Part shown: piece after piece, positions 1 through 11,431 of the stretch | How positions within the stretch are numbered: position 1 is the stretch's first letter | How the letters are laid out: each line of letters opens with the position of its first letter | Assembly: GCF_036884655.1 (NCBI RefSeq) | Contig: NC_088331.1 | Location: forward strand, 15,605,001-15,669,000 | Length of the DNA: 64,000 nucleotides | Source of the DNA: Musa acuminata AAA Group | Lineage: Eukaryota; Streptophyta; Magnoliopsida; Zingiberales; Musaceae | Direction: 5' to 3' | Translations under genes and position numbers: made by a program | Notes under the pieces: model-generated | Databases searched by the model: none | Told to the model about the DNA's origin: nothing | Seen by the model: only the letters and a program-made list of their open reading frames with translations

Positions 1-2129
1 CTCGATCGAGATCTTTACTCATCAACCATTTATCTGATATCTATTTTTTTTATACTTCGGCTAAACTTCTAATACATTACCCTATCCTTTGGTATGTCAA
101 CTTTGCCATGACATTTGATCTTCTAGTACAATATCTAATCTTTTTAGTATAATATCTAAATCTCTAGCACAAAGTTTATTTTTCCTCAAACTTAAGGTCA
201 AATTTTTGGCACAATAATTTTTAGGTATAACATCCAATTCTCCTATTCAATATTTGCCCCTTAAGTGGTTTAAATATATGATCAAAGTATTTCCTATGCT
301 ATTTATTTTAATAATATATTAGCTTATCAAATTCATTAATTGATTTTATCATCAAAATTAAGCATTCAACAATAATAAGTTGATTAGTTAGTTAAGAATA
401 CATTGGTTAATATTTCAGCACAGATAGATTTGAAGCTTATGTCCAACCCATCTTTGTTATGATTATTGCTCCGGTGTAATGGTATAGAGGTATAGGAAGA
501 ACATGACTCTAAAAGTAACTAGAGGTGATATTTTTTAGGAGATTTGACTCTATATATATCTCCAAGAGGACTCTTCTATATTAGAGAATCCATCAATGAT
601 ACGAGCTAGAGATTTGAGTAATTCTTAGATTCTCTTATAAATAAATAAGATATTCACTATTAATACATAAATAATGTAAGAATGTTTGGTTGAAGTCTAA
701 ATCTAAGAAACATATTTCAAGACTTATTCTATTTTCCTTAGATAAATACTTAATTCACTAAATAAACTTAATATTTGAAAAGACATCTCATTGATCTCAT
801 GGATCATATAATAAAAGTATTGACAATAATCTTTATTTTATTATTTATATTTATTTTCAAAATAATTTATATTTTTATGAGGTGTTGTCAGAATATTTAA
901 TAGAAAAAATCATAAATTATAAGTATACACTTACCTTTGTACTATTTTGAATTCAAAATTATAATCTTACTCTCACTTTTTATCATTTTCTTTTTAAAAT
1001 TATAAATCTAGCCCTTCGTTTTATTGTTTTGCTCGGGAGTAACGTTGCTACTGTGGCATCCCCTGAATGGTTAAAAGAATCTATGGATTTTCTTTTTTTT
1101 ATAGTTTATCATACAACACAATTATATTACTTTCTAATCCCTCCCCTCCCTCTTTCAAGATACACATCCTGATTACCTGTATTATTTTTATTTATTTAAC
1201 TAGTGTTAGAGTCTTATCTTAATTCTCTATTATGTGCACACAAGAGAATCTATTTCCCAATTATATTTTAGATGACATTTTCAATAAAGCATTCGCAAAA
1301 GACAGAAGGAATACACTTAGGACAAATCATGTGGCTCTTGGCTTAACTTTCTAACTTTCTATTTAGCTTTATAATATTTTACCTTTTCTTTTCCGATCGA
1401 CGGTAAAAAATTACTATTCTTGTTCTAACAGATAATTCAATCTTTTTTAAAAATAATTATAGTTCAAAATAATTATAAATTAAGAAATTGATCGTCTTAT
1501 CAATTTTTTTGTACATTAAATTTTTAGAATATACTACTGAAGAAAAACATTTAGAATGTTCCTAGGAAGGTTTTTTTTTTTTAATAGATATAGAGGATAT
1601 AAGAAAAGATTTAGATTTATGTGAGAAGATGTGAAAAATCTTTTTGGATTAGATCCTTCATTATCGCTATATTTTCTCACATTCTATATACATAAACTTG
1701 GGTCATTCCTTAAGGGCAGCTTTGTCCCCGTTGTCTCCTCCACAACCTCCCTCTACTATTTGTTTTAAATAGTATCACGCGGATCTTATGCCAATAATTT
1801 AGCTTAAGCACCATTATTTAGCATTTGGATTACTAGCCGGCCTGCGCATCCAAGCATGGCTCTCAATCTCTTGGTATATCTTTTGTTAGGAGCATGATTG
1901 GAGACAAGCTCTTATCAGGAAATTATTCTAATCAATAATAAATAATACTATGGTATGGATTATATCTCTTATCAGGCCCACAAGGAGGATACATGTGAGA
2001 AAGTAATATCTTTTTCCCATTGCACATGCTACTGAGTACAAGTGGGGGTACCCCAATAATTGAGTCGACATACGTCATCTGACCAGCCACCAGCATGTTC
2101 GAGGACTTTAGTGCACACTTGAAATGCCA
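1..2129. other. AT-rich intergenic sequence
   Basis: No coding region or RNA gene is supported here. The stretch is AT-rich with many homopolymer runs. The only recognisable item is a short match to a retrotransposon LTR terminus, listed separately. Confidence 0.5.
323..369 (-). repeat. possible LTR-terminus remnant, SIRE-like
   Basis: About 45 bases resemble the outer end of the minus-strand SIRE-like LTRs elsewhere in the window (33060-33101 and 50360-50402). Shared features are a TTAATTGATTTTATCATCA-like run followed by ATTCAACA. The rest of an LTR is not recognisable, so this is either a decayed fragment or a chance match in AT-rich DNA. Confidence 0.3.
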
Positions 2130-2850
2130 GGGAATGCCTAATGGAAGTTGCTGAAAGGTATCATAGTTTTTGTAGCATAAAAGATGATGGTGGGATGCAG
2201 ATAGGTTCCCCTTCTCTTGGCAAAAGGTCAGTCAGCTTCTCATGCACTCGGGCAGGGTTATCAAATCATTCTAGGGCACAACCCTTACTACCAAAGCTAG
2301 GTTTTGTTCCTTCCAAGGTCTAGTGGCTCTTAAATCCACCAGGAGGAGCTCTGCTTTACAAATATTCTAGTGACGCTGGTCCTGCAGGAATCTGATCTAC
2401 AGATATGGATCAGCAGAGCTAGAGAAATAGTGTTCCTGATGATGTGCCAGTACTTGTGTGATCAGAAGTTCTCGGTCTCTACGTGTTCAGCAGCAATTTG
2501 TGTGGATCATGCTTTCATTATTTTTGAGTCTGTAATAATGATTCAAAGACTAAAGTGGACCTTCTGCCTGCTGCAAACCGTGTCCCCTCCCATCCTAATT
2601 ATGATATCTGGCTTATCCATAAGGAAAATACAGCAAAATTTAACACAGGCTTTTGGCCTGCTGAAATGGTCCTATCTATTGCAAACTGCTCTTTCTTTTC
2701 AGGAATCCACTACTCGTGTGGGGCTCTCAGGAGTTTGACATGTCTTCAGATAGCTTCTGTTTGTTTCTCTGCAGTTCCATATGCTTTTGCTGTGCTTCTT
2801 TCACTTCGTTTCATTATCATCCTTCTTCTTCAGTTCATGGTTTGCTAAGT
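2130..2850 (+). pseudogene. unrecognised exon-like remnant
   Basis: This stretch is less AT-rich than its surroundings and reads as protein-like segments in short open frames (2141-2323, 2370-2738, 2555-2848). Examples are a Ser/Arg-rich stretch near 2200-2300 and a more ordinary-looking stretch (PNYDIWLIHKENTAKF) near 2590-2640. The frames are separated by stops, and I see no convincing splice sites joining them. I do not recognise a family. It could be a gene relic, an exon of a gene extending beyond what I can model, or a captured gene fragment. Confidence 0.25.
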
Positions 2851-4903
2851 CACTGCAAATAGCTAGAGAACATACTTTTTCATATGAGGCTCAGTTGTGT
2901 GATCTCTTTGAGAGGCCAAACTCCACGTTTGGCAAAATATCCTCATGGAGATGAAGTGAAATTACCTTTTATCTGGCAAGGATATATCTTTGATGCCTGT
3001 TTGATGTGGTAGCAAAAGTAGCATCAACATCAGTTTGCAGTCTCAACATGACTAAAAGCCTGCAGATAATTCATATGGATGTAGAACTCAAAATAGCTGA
3101 AGGGAAATGTATGCAGTTCCAGATAATTCATTTGGATGTAGAACTCAAAATATGTGGGATGTCGAAACCTTAATCTGATAATTTTTTTCTTCTTTGAAAG
3201 TGTTAGCTGGCATAACCAGTAAATATATGATCAGATCACTAGAAGTTATATCATATTCTGTCTTCGCTATTTATCATTCATTAAAACCAATATCAGAAGT
3301 AACTGAAAAATACATCCGCATAATGGTAAATTTCATAGAAATATTATATGATTTTTTATTTTATAGAGAAGTTATATGTTTAACATTTAAATGGATGAAT
3401 TTATATATAAAGGCATTTCCTAAGGGCATATTATAAATTCAAGCGGTTTATAATCTACTCATCGACGGATGCTTTTGAAATAAACCACTTTCCATATCAC
3501 ACTACACAAAGAACCTACTTTTCAGTAGAGTTAATGGTGCCAAAAAATAAATCTGAAACAGTGTATCACATCAAGCAAATTGATGCTGGCTCAGTGCATA
3601 TTTCATGGTCCAGGCGAACGGTGGATGCATCAGTCCCAGTCACCACAAGTGCTGATGCAAAGTCAATGTTGCTTGGATCAAGTCAATATATAATCCCAAT
3701 CCTTGTAATCAATTAATAACAATGACTGACCATTACATTACACAAAACGTGGATGAGACATCCATTGTAATCTAATGCAGCAAAATGAATTTGCCATATA
3801 GGTAACAATTAAAATTATTCATATAAAAATGCATATTTTACAAATTCTTCATGTTAATTTCATCAAGTTTCATGAAAAATAATGGCGATTTAAATTTCAT
3901 ACGAACTTCTAAGAGTATATAATTGTAATATATATTCTATGGTGCCACCGTTATTTTAGGTACACATCTTTTGTCATTTATTAATATTATTTTGATTAAC
4001 TCGCTCATAAAAAATATGATCTATTTTAGAAAAATATCCTTGAAAAGATTAAGAGCAATATATTTACCCATACCAATTTTGATATAGCATATGCATACCT
4101 CTAAATATTAGGATCCTCTACATATGCCCCTCGTAATAATGAAAAAAATTATGTTAATCATGGTTAACTGTGTATACATATTCAATGTACCAAAAAAAAT
4201 CTTCATTATTTAATTGTTATGAAAAAGATAATTTTTTAAAAGATGTTTACGAATCAGAAACAAAATATATACGAGGCATATATTTTGTGTATTTATATAA
4301 TTGAAACTTAACATTATAAGGATGTTTTGAAAAACACTGTATTCGTAAAGATAAACAGGCACTTTTAGTAAAAGAAATAATTAATTATTTTTATAAAAAG
4401 ATTATACTGATTAAACTATAAGGTTAACACATAGGAGATGGTATGTACGAGGACCACTGAATAAAACATTTGTCCTTTGGTATGCTAGTTCACGAGTAGT
4501 AGTAGTAGTAGTGATCCTCCTTTTGAGACGGAGTCCAGCTAATAACATTGAGTTGGGATGTCAAAGTGAGAGAATCGAAGACTATGTTCTATAGAGTTCA
4601 TGGCATAATCGTCTTCTTGCTGAGATAGCTTATGGCAGTTAGATTTGACTTTCAAGCTAGTGAGGCCTTCCTTTTATATGCTCCCAGAAGCCTCAAAAAG
4701 ATGGTCATGTATTCAGCTTAGATGATGCTGCTTGCCCCTCTGAGGCTTTGATATTGTTGTTCTCATCTCAAATAACAAAACCTAAACCAATATTCCCAGA
4801 GAGCTAGCGCAGGATGAGTCATCATTTTCTAAGAAATAAAAGCAATGGTGTGTTAGAGTAGTCCTGTGACGAATGATAGATGATCCATGTTCCTTCTCCT
4901 CAT
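2851..4903. other. AT-rich intergenic sequence with short AGT repeat
   Basis: No gene is supported. A short trinucleotide run of six AGT units lies at 4495-4512. Two near-identical tracts at about 3070-3100 and 3122-3152 (AATTCATATGGATGTAGAAC and AATTCATTTGGATGTAGAAC) show a small local duplication. A 60-residue frame at 3534-3716 has no recognisable relatives. Confidence 0.4.
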
Positions 4904-4908
4904 GAGAT

Positions 4909-5512
4909 TGATGGGGATAAAAAGAGGAATAACCTTTGTATAGGAACAAATACTAGAAGACCAAAATACGCAGCGGAATAAAATGGAAACACAATCAAAC
5001 AGAACACCAAGATATACGTGGAAAACCCCTTCAATGTGAAGGGTAAAAATCACGGGGCAAACTAGAGATAATCCACTATGAGAATAATGAATATACAAAT
5101 CTCAATCTCTTGCCCAAAACCCAAGCAACAACCACAAGAGAATAATTGGGATACAAGGATCACGTTACTGCCCACAATATCTAAAACCTCCCAAGTAATC
5201 ACAGCAAGAGCCTACTGTAGATTTGATCTAACCTGAGATGAGAACACTACTAGATGATTGTGAACAGTCTCTCTGCGTTGTCCTTGTCTTCTTCCCTTTC
5301 TTTCTCTTCCTTTTCTGCCTTGTTCTCCTTCTTCTCTTTGGAATCTCGTCGCTACAAAGATCTGTCTTGTTGCTGCCTTTTTATAGCCTTAATCTGCCTC
5401 TAAAACGCAGCCACCACACCCCCCTAATCTTAATTAGGGTTAGGTTAAGAGAGGGTGTGGGCTGTGGGCTGATAAAGCCCACATGGGCTGAATATGGGCC
5501 ATCAGCCCAACA
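4909..5512 (-). repeat. 3' LTR of the Tork-type element
   Basis: A 604-bp direct repeat of 9580-10176, bounded by TG and CA. It carries an extra TGTGGGC unit in a GGGCTG-rich stretch near 5457-5475 relative to the other LTR. Confidence 0.95.
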
Positions 5513-5523
5513 ACCTCCCCCTT
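5513..5523 (-). other. polypurine tract
   Basis: On the minus strand this reads AAGGGGGAGGTT, immediately inside the 3' LTR. That is the expected position and composition for priming plus-strand DNA synthesis. Confidence 0.85.
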
Positions 5524-5554
5524 CAGCCCATAAGGGAGGCTGTCCCATGACTCC

Positions 5555-8500
5555 TCAATGTGAAGCCATGCCGACCAACTGTCGGCATATCTCCTGTCTT
5601 TTTTTTGGTAAGGTCTTCGTCAACATGTCTGCTCCGTTGTCATCTGTATGAATTTTCTGAAGCTGCAACTGCTTCTCTTCAAATACATTTCGAATCCAGT
5701 GGTATCTGACATCTATATGCTTTGACTTGGAATGAAACATTGGGTTCTTACACAAATGGATGGCACTCTGGCTGTCACAATGCACCACATAATTTTCTTG
5801 TTTCAGCCCCAATTCTTGTAAGAATTCTTTCATCCATAACATTTCTTTGCATACCTCTGTAGCAGCAATATATTCTGCTTCTGTGGTGGAGAGAGCAATA
5901 CACCTTTGTAACCTGGATTGCCATGACACAGCTCCCCCTGCAAAAGTAAGTACATAACCTGAAGTAGACTTCCTCGTATCTATATCTCTTGCCATATCTG
6001 CATCTGTGTAACCTGTCAACACAGGTGGTCCACCTCTAAAGCTTAAACAAACCTTAGAGCTCCCTTTGAGATATCTAAAAATCCACTTCACCGCTGCCCA
6101 GTGCTCTTTGCCTGGATTTGCAAGAAATCTGCTAGTAACACCCACTACATATGCGATGTCTGGCCTCGTACATACCATTGCATACATTAAACTTCCAACT
6201 GCTGAAGCATAAGGAACCTTTTGCATTTTCTCCTTCTCCTCATCACTTGACGGACTCTGTTCTGAGCACAACTTGAAGTGACCTGCAAGAGGAGAACCAA
6301 CTGGCTTAGCATTGCTCATACTGAATCTTTCCAATACCTTCTCGATGTATTTCTCCTGTGACAACCAAATCTTCTTGTTTTTCCTGTCACGAGAAATCTG
6401 CATGCCTAGTATTTGCTTTGCTGGCCCCATGTCCTTCATTGCAAAAGACTCACTCATTTCCTTCTTCAACCTGTCAATTTTAGACATATCTTTCCCAAGA
6501 ATAAGCATGTCATCAACATAAAGTAAGAGAATAATAAAATCCTCACCAAACCATTTGATGTACACACAATGATCTGAAGCCGTTCTTTTGTATCCATTTT
6601 CTGTCATAAATGAATCAAACTTTCTGTACCACTGTCTTGGAGCTTGCTTTAGCCCATACAAGCTCTTCTTCAACTTGCAGACAAAATTATCTTTACCTTT
6701 GACTTTGAAGCCTTCTGGTTGCTCCATATAAATTTCCTCCAAATCACCATGAAGGAAAGCTGTCTTCACATCTAACTGCTCAACCTTCAAGTCCTGGCTA
6801 GCAGCAATACCAAGAGCAACACGAATAGAAGACATTTTAACAACAGGAGAAAATATCTCTTCAAAGTCAATACCTTTCTTTTGACCAAAGCCTTTCACAA
6901 CCAATCTAGCTTTGTACTTTGGTTGAGAACAATATTCTTGAGTCTTCAACCTAAAAACCCACTTGTTCTTCAAGGCCTTCATTCCATTTGGTAGCAGCAC
7001 CAAATCATAAGTGTGGTTCTTCTGAAGAGCATCAATCTCTTCCTGCATAGCAGCTAACCACTTCTCTTTCTGCTCACTCTCAACTGCTTCCTGGTAACTC
7101 TCTGGTTCACCTGCATCAGTAAGCATCACATACTCATCTGTAGAGTATCTTCTGGAAGGTTGACGTTGTCTAGAAGATCTTCTCAACTGAGGTTCTGCGG
7201 GAACTTGCTCTCCTACTTCTTCTTGCTCAACATGTCTTACAGGTAGATCAATATCAGGTTCTACACCATCTTCCTGCATATCTCCCCCATCACCCTGATA
7301 TACTGGAGGAGTAACTGGGTCACAATCTGCTAATCCTTCTGCAGAAGTCTTGGCTGGTGCCTTCTTCTTCAAATCCTCAAAGGTTTGATCCTCAAAGAAG
7401 ATCACATCTCTGCTCCTGAACACCTTCTGCTTTTCTGGATCCCAAAGCCTGTAACCAAACTGATCATGTGAGTAACCAAGAAAAATACATTCTTTAGACT
7501 TACCATCCAGCTTGGACCTCTCATTATCTGGAATATGTGCAAATGCACGACAACCAAACACTTTCAAATGCTTGTAGGAAACATCTTTCCCTGACCATAC
7601 ATGCTCTGCAACATCACCATCTAGGGCTGTACATGGTGATAAGTTGATCACATCAACTGCAGTCCTCAAAGCCTCATCCCAAAACCTTTTGGGTAGCTTG
7701 GCCTGTGAAAGCATACATCTGATCTTTTCCATGATGGTGCGGTTCATCCTCTCTGCAATTGCATTATGCTGAGGTGTACTAGGAACTGTCATCTCATGTT
7801 GGATTCCATGTGACCTGCAATAGTCATTAAACAATCCTGTATACTCACCACTATTATCTGATCTTATGCATTTCAATTTCCTTTCTGTCTCCCTTTCAAC
7901 CATGGCATGAAACTCTTTAAAGACATTAATAACCTGATCTTTGGTCTTCAAAGCATAGGCCCAAACTTTCCTAGAAAAATCATCTATAAAAGTGACAAAA
8001 TAAAGTGCACCACTTATACCAAGAACATCAACAGATCCACCAGGAGTTTTTGTCCTCAAAGGACCACATACATCTGTATAAACACGGTCTAAGGCATGCA
8101 TTTTTCTAGACAAAGCAGCACTAGCAAATGAAACTCTATGTTGTTTACCAGCTAAACAATCAATACAAGGGTTCAGATGTATACCTCTGAGATCTGGTAA
8201 TACCTCTCTCTTGGAAAGAGTTTGCAGCCCCTTCTCGCTCATGTGTCCCAATCGCCTATGCCACAACTCCATACTGAAGTCTTTCTCTGTAGCATTTAAC
8301 TGCTCACCATAAGCTTTAGCCTGCAACCTGTACAAAGTATGACATTTCTTTCCATTAGCTATAAAAAGAGAACCCTTACTGAGTTTCCATTGCCCTCTGT
8401 GAAATCTGCTTTCATAGTCTTCATCATCTAGTCTTCCAACTGAAATTAAATTCAGCCTCAAGTCAACCACATGTCTCACATCCTTAAGTACCAACTTGCA

Positions 8501-9532
8501 GCCAAGGTTGGTCTTTAAATGGATATCACCCATGCCAATGATGTCTGCTGTGCCATAGTTGCCCATCTTGACAACACCAAAGTTTCCAGACCTGTATGTA
8601 GCAAAAAACTCCCTCCGAGGTGTAGCATGATAAGAAGCACCTGTGTCAATCACCCACTCAAGATCCTGACACACACAAGAAAAAATATCATCAGAAGGAG
8701 ACAAAATCAAATAATCACCACCCTGCACTGTAGCTGTAGTATTATCCTTTGATTCTGTAGACTCCACTTCTTTTCCCTTTTTCTTGTTCTTCTTAGGTTG
8801 CTTACATTGGTTCTTGTAATGTCCTTTCTCACCACAGTTATAGCAAACAATATCTTTTCTTGATCTTGACTTGCTCCTACCCATACGTGAACTGCTTCTG
8901 AACTTTGACCTTCCTCTGTTCTCTGAGATAAGTGACTGTGAATCATTCTGAGATGTTGCTGAACTCTTTCTTCTCAACTCCTCATTCAACAAACTGCTTG
9001 TTACTTGACTCATAGTGACAATACCATCTGGCGCAAAATTACTGAGGGAAACCACCAGTGTCTCCCAACTTTCTGGTAATGAATTGAGAAGTAACAATGC
9101 CTGCAACTCATAATCAAGAGACATTTTCATAGAGGATAACTGGTTAATAATACTCTGCATTTCATTCAAATGCTCAGCAATAGAAGCACCCTCTCTATAT
9201 TTTAGGTTCACAAGTTTTCTGATCAAAAAAGCTTTGTTGCCAGCTGTTTTTCTCTCATAGAGACTTTCCAATTTTTTCCAAAGAGAATATGCAGAAATTT
9301 CAGTAGAAACATGGTGAAAGACACTATCATCAAGCCACTGTCTAATAAACCCAATTGTTTTTTGATCTAACCTCTTCCACTCATCATCTGTCATAGTTGT
9401 AGGTTTTGCACTATCCCCTTGCAAAGGTCCATACAAATCTTTGCAATACAAGAGATCTTCCATTCTTGGTTTCCATATCATCCAATTATTTCCATTCAAA
9501 CTAATCATGCGAGAAATATTACTGACCTCCAT
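5555..9532 (-). CDS. copia gag-pol polyprotein, intact
   Basis: One frame of 1325 residues encodes the whole polyprotein. I start it at the ATG at 9532 because the longer open frame begins at a TTG. In order it carries a UBN2-type gag domain (about 1-190), a basic Ser/Arg stretch, a zinc knuckle CYNCGEKGHYKNQC (about 230-243), an aspartic protease site DTGA (about 296), an integrase zinc-binding region (about 425-460), and an integrase core with acidic residues near 487, 559 and 594. Reverse transcriptase follows with YVDD (about 1005), then RNase H with a YTDAD motif (about 1175) and the STTEAEY motif. The frame ends about 40 bp before the polypurine tract. No stop or frameshift is visible and all catalytic motifs are present. 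The element may therefore be coding-competent, though expression cannot be judged from sequence. Confidence 0.95.
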   Translation of the reverse strand: MEVSNISRMISLNGNNWMIWKPRMEDLLYCKDLYGPLQGDSAKPTTMTDDEWKRLDQKTIGFIRQWLDDSVFHHVSTEISAYSLWKKLESLYERKTAGNKAFLIRKLVNLKYREGASIAEHLNEMQSIINQLSSMKMSLDYELQALLLLNSLPESWETLVVSLSNFAPDGIVTMSQVTSSLLNEELRRKSSATSQNDSQSLISENRGRSKFRSSSRMGRSKSRSRKDIVCYNCGEKGHYKNQCKQPKKNKKKGKEVESTESKDNTTATVQGGDYLILSPSDDIFSCVCQDLEWVIDTGASYHATPRREFFATYRSGNFGVVKMGNYGTADIIGMGDIHLKTNLGCKLVLKDVRHVVDLRLNLISVGRLDDEDYESRFHRGQWKLSKGSLFIANGKKCHTLYRLQAKAYGEQLNATEKDFSMELWHRRLGHMSEKGLQTLSKREVLPDLRGIHLNPCIDCLAGKQHRVSFASAALSRKMHALDRVYTDVCGPLRTKTPGGSVDVLGISGALYFVTFIDDFSRKVWAYALKTKDQVINVFKEFHAMVERETERKLKCIRSDNSGEYTGLFNDYCRSHGIQHEMTVPSTPQHNAIAERMNRTIMEKIRCMLSQAKLPKRFWDEALRTAVDVINLSPCTALDGDVAEHVWSGKDVSYKHLKVFGCRAFAHIPDNERSKLDGKSKECIFLGYSHDQFGYRLWDPEKQKVFRSRDVIFFEDQTFEDLKKKAPAKTSAEGLADCDPVTPPVYQGDGGDMQEDGVEPDIDLPVRHVEQEEVGEQVPAEPQLRRSSRQRQPSRRYSTDEYVMLTDAGEPESYQEAVESEQKEKWLAAMQEEIDALQKNHTYDLVLLPNGMKALKNKWVFRLKTQEYCSQPKYKARLVVKGFGQKKGIDFEEIFSPVVKMSSIRVALGIAASQDLKVEQLDVKTAFLHGDLEEIYMEQPEGFKVKGKDNFVCKLKKSLYGLKQAPRQWYRKFDSFMTENGYKRTASDHCVYIKWFGEDFIILLLYVDDMLILGKDMSKIDRLKKEMSESFAMKDMGPAKQILGMQISRDRKNKKIWLSQEKYIEKVLERFSMSNAKPVGSPLAGHFKLCSEQSPSSDEEKEKMQKVPYASAVGSLMYAMVCTRPDIAYVVGVTSRFLANPGKEHWAAVKWIFRYLKGSSKVCLSFRGGPPVLTGYTDADMARDIDTRKSTSGYVLTFAGGAVSWQSRLQRCIALSTTEAEYIAATEVCKEMLWMKEFLQELGLKQENYVVHCDSQSAIHLCKNPMFHSKSKHIDVRYHWIRNVFEEKQLQLQKIHTDDNGADMLTKTLPKKRQEICRQLVGMASH

Positions 9533-9560
9533 GTTCAAATACAAAAATTAAATCACCAAA

Positions 9561-9577
9561 ACCCCGCTCTGATACCA
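9561..9577 (-). other. primer-binding site, initiator Met tRNA type
   Basis: On the minus strand this reads TGGTATCAGAGCGGGGT, two bases inside the 5' LTR. It is the standard plant copia PBS complementary to the 3' end of initiator tRNA-Met. Confidence 0.9.
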
Positions 9578-9579
9578 GT

Positions 9580-10176
9580 TGATGGGGATAAAAAGAGGAA
9601 TAACCTTTGTATAGGAACAAATACTAGAAGACCAAAATACGCAGCGGAATAAAATGGAAACACAATCAAACAGAACACCAAGATATACGTGGAAAACCCC
9701 TTCAATGTGAAGGGTAAAAATCACGGGGCAAACTAGAGATAATCCACTATGAGAATAATGAATATACAAATCTCAATCTCTTGCCCAAAACCCAAGCAAC
9801 AACCACAAGAGAATAACTGGGATACAAGGATCACGTTACTGCCCACAATATCTAAAACCTCCCAAGTAATCACAGTAAGAGCCTACTGTAGATTTGATCT
9901 AACCTGAGATGAGAACACTACTAGATGATTGTGAACAGTCTCTCTGCGTTGTCCTTGTCTTCTTCCCTTTCTTTCTCTTCATTTTCTGCCTTGTTCTCCT
10001 TCTTCTCTTTGGAATCTCGTCGCTACAAAGATCTGTCTTGTTGCTGCCTTTTTATAGCCTTAATCTGCCTCTAAAACGCAGCCACCACACCCCCCTAATC
10101 TTAATTAGGGTTAGGTTAAGAGAGGATGTGGGCTGATAAAGCCCACATGGGCTGAATATGGGCCATCAGCCCAACA
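9580..10176 (-). repeat. 5' LTR of the Tork-type element
   Basis: A 597-bp direct repeat of 4909-5512, bounded by TG and CA. On the minus strand it should hold the element's promoter. A TATAAAAAGG-like stretch sits near 10049-10058. Confidence 0.95.
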
Positions 10177-10181
10177 GAGAT

Positions 10182-11431
10182 TTGGTATAGTCTCTCATCA
10201 TAATGATACCTCTACACCAAAGAGAGAAGGGAAGGGATCGACGGTTGAAAAATAAACAATCATTTACCCAAAGTATCAAAGAAAGGTTACTGTTAGCGGA
10301 GGAACCAAACTTGCAAAAGGGCTGACCATTGGTTGATTGGTAAGTTGTTCCTCATCATTAACTTTGGGGAGGAGGTTGGTTTGGATGCTTGCATTGGATT
10401 CCCTCACGAATATTCTCTCTATAGTTAGGATGCACGCCCTGAGCATTCAACACCCTTAAGTACCAGCTCCACGGGATATGGGCCCGCCTTAACGGAGGTG
10501 GTCCCACAATTATTTGAGAGAATTGGCATTTGCTTTGGAACATCTTAGTTTAGAACATGACACATTCTATTCATCGATCTACAACGCAACCTAATCTACT
10601 TGCCAAAGTACGTGCATGCATACCTACATGTGCAACTTTTTATCAGCATCCACTACCCACAACCCACCAAGCAGGCGTGTGGGACACGGTATACAGGGAG
10701 TTGTGTTGTAGTGCTTATTTACCAGTATGTATAGTGATCAGATTTATAATAGATGATGTATAAATGAGTTGAACTTTGGATAGAATAATACCATACTAGG
10801 TAGAATAATAAGATGAGTAACCTGTTACCACTTCATATTTAGTTAGGTGTTTAGGGTGTAACTTTTACTTCTTTTCTAATGCCCACTATTGGTACATGTT
10901 ATCCTAGAAATCAAGTATACTGACACAAATATATTCTTTCTGGTCCAACATTTATGACGGCTAGGTTGACGTAACTCATAGTTCACTTATATATATAATC
11001 ATGGTTAAAACAAGTAGTAATGTTGTTACAGTGAACCCATCAATCAGATCACCACTACCAACCACCTGTTGCAAGTCATCATCATATCATATAGGCAGAC
11101 CAATAAATCACTCATTTTACTTCACTGCCCAAAAAGAATCAGATAATTGTCCCACATCACATCGTGCTCATCAACATAGCACACATAATGATATATATAT
11201 ATTAGCATTGTGTTTGCATAAAATGGTACACTATAGACACAGTTCATCAAAATTATATATAGGTTATGCGGTTGGTCCAACTTCCCCCTCCTACAACGGT
11301 AAGAATTAGCTTAGTGACCGTTGGGAATCTCGTAGGCCTTCATCTTTTTTTTGATCTTTAGGTTCAGGACGACCCTTTTACAGATCCGCTTTGACAAAGG
11401 AGATAGGGCGGGGCGTAGAATGGTGTCTGTC
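10182..11431. other. intergenic sequence downstream of the thaumatin-like gene
   Basis: I recognise no gene. The short open frames here lack recognisable domains. The last few hundred bases before 11432 should include the 3' untranslated region of the minus-strand thaumatin-like gene. Confidence 0.4.

Larger units (their letters stand above)
4909..10176 (-). mobile_element. complete Tork/Tnt1-type Ty1/copia LTR retrotransposon
   Basis: The element runs from TGATGGGG to CCCAACA and is flanked by a perfect 5-bp target duplication GAGAT (4904-4908 and 10177-10181). It is read on the minus strand: 5' LTR 9580-10176, primer-binding site 9561-9577, one gag-pol frame, polypurine tract 5513-5523, 3' LTR 4909-5512. 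Every component expected of an autonomous copia element is present and the coding frame is uninterrupted. The two LTRs differ by a 7-bp duplication (TGTGGGC in the 4909-5512 copy) and only a few substitutions seen by eye, so the insertion is fairly recent. The Tork/Tnt1 assignment rests on remembered gag and RT motifs. Confidence 0.95.

Noticed and set aside
5238..5651. Hydrophobic frame of 137 codons on the plus strand, partly repeated at 9909-10136
   Set aside because: It lies mostly in the Tork-type LTR, antisense to the element's transcript. A CT-rich tract explains the Leu/Phe-rich run.
9561..9577. tRNA gene fragment
   Set aside because: The match to initiator tRNA is only the PBS length next to an LTR. 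The same holds for 20538, 34426, 39534 and 55663.
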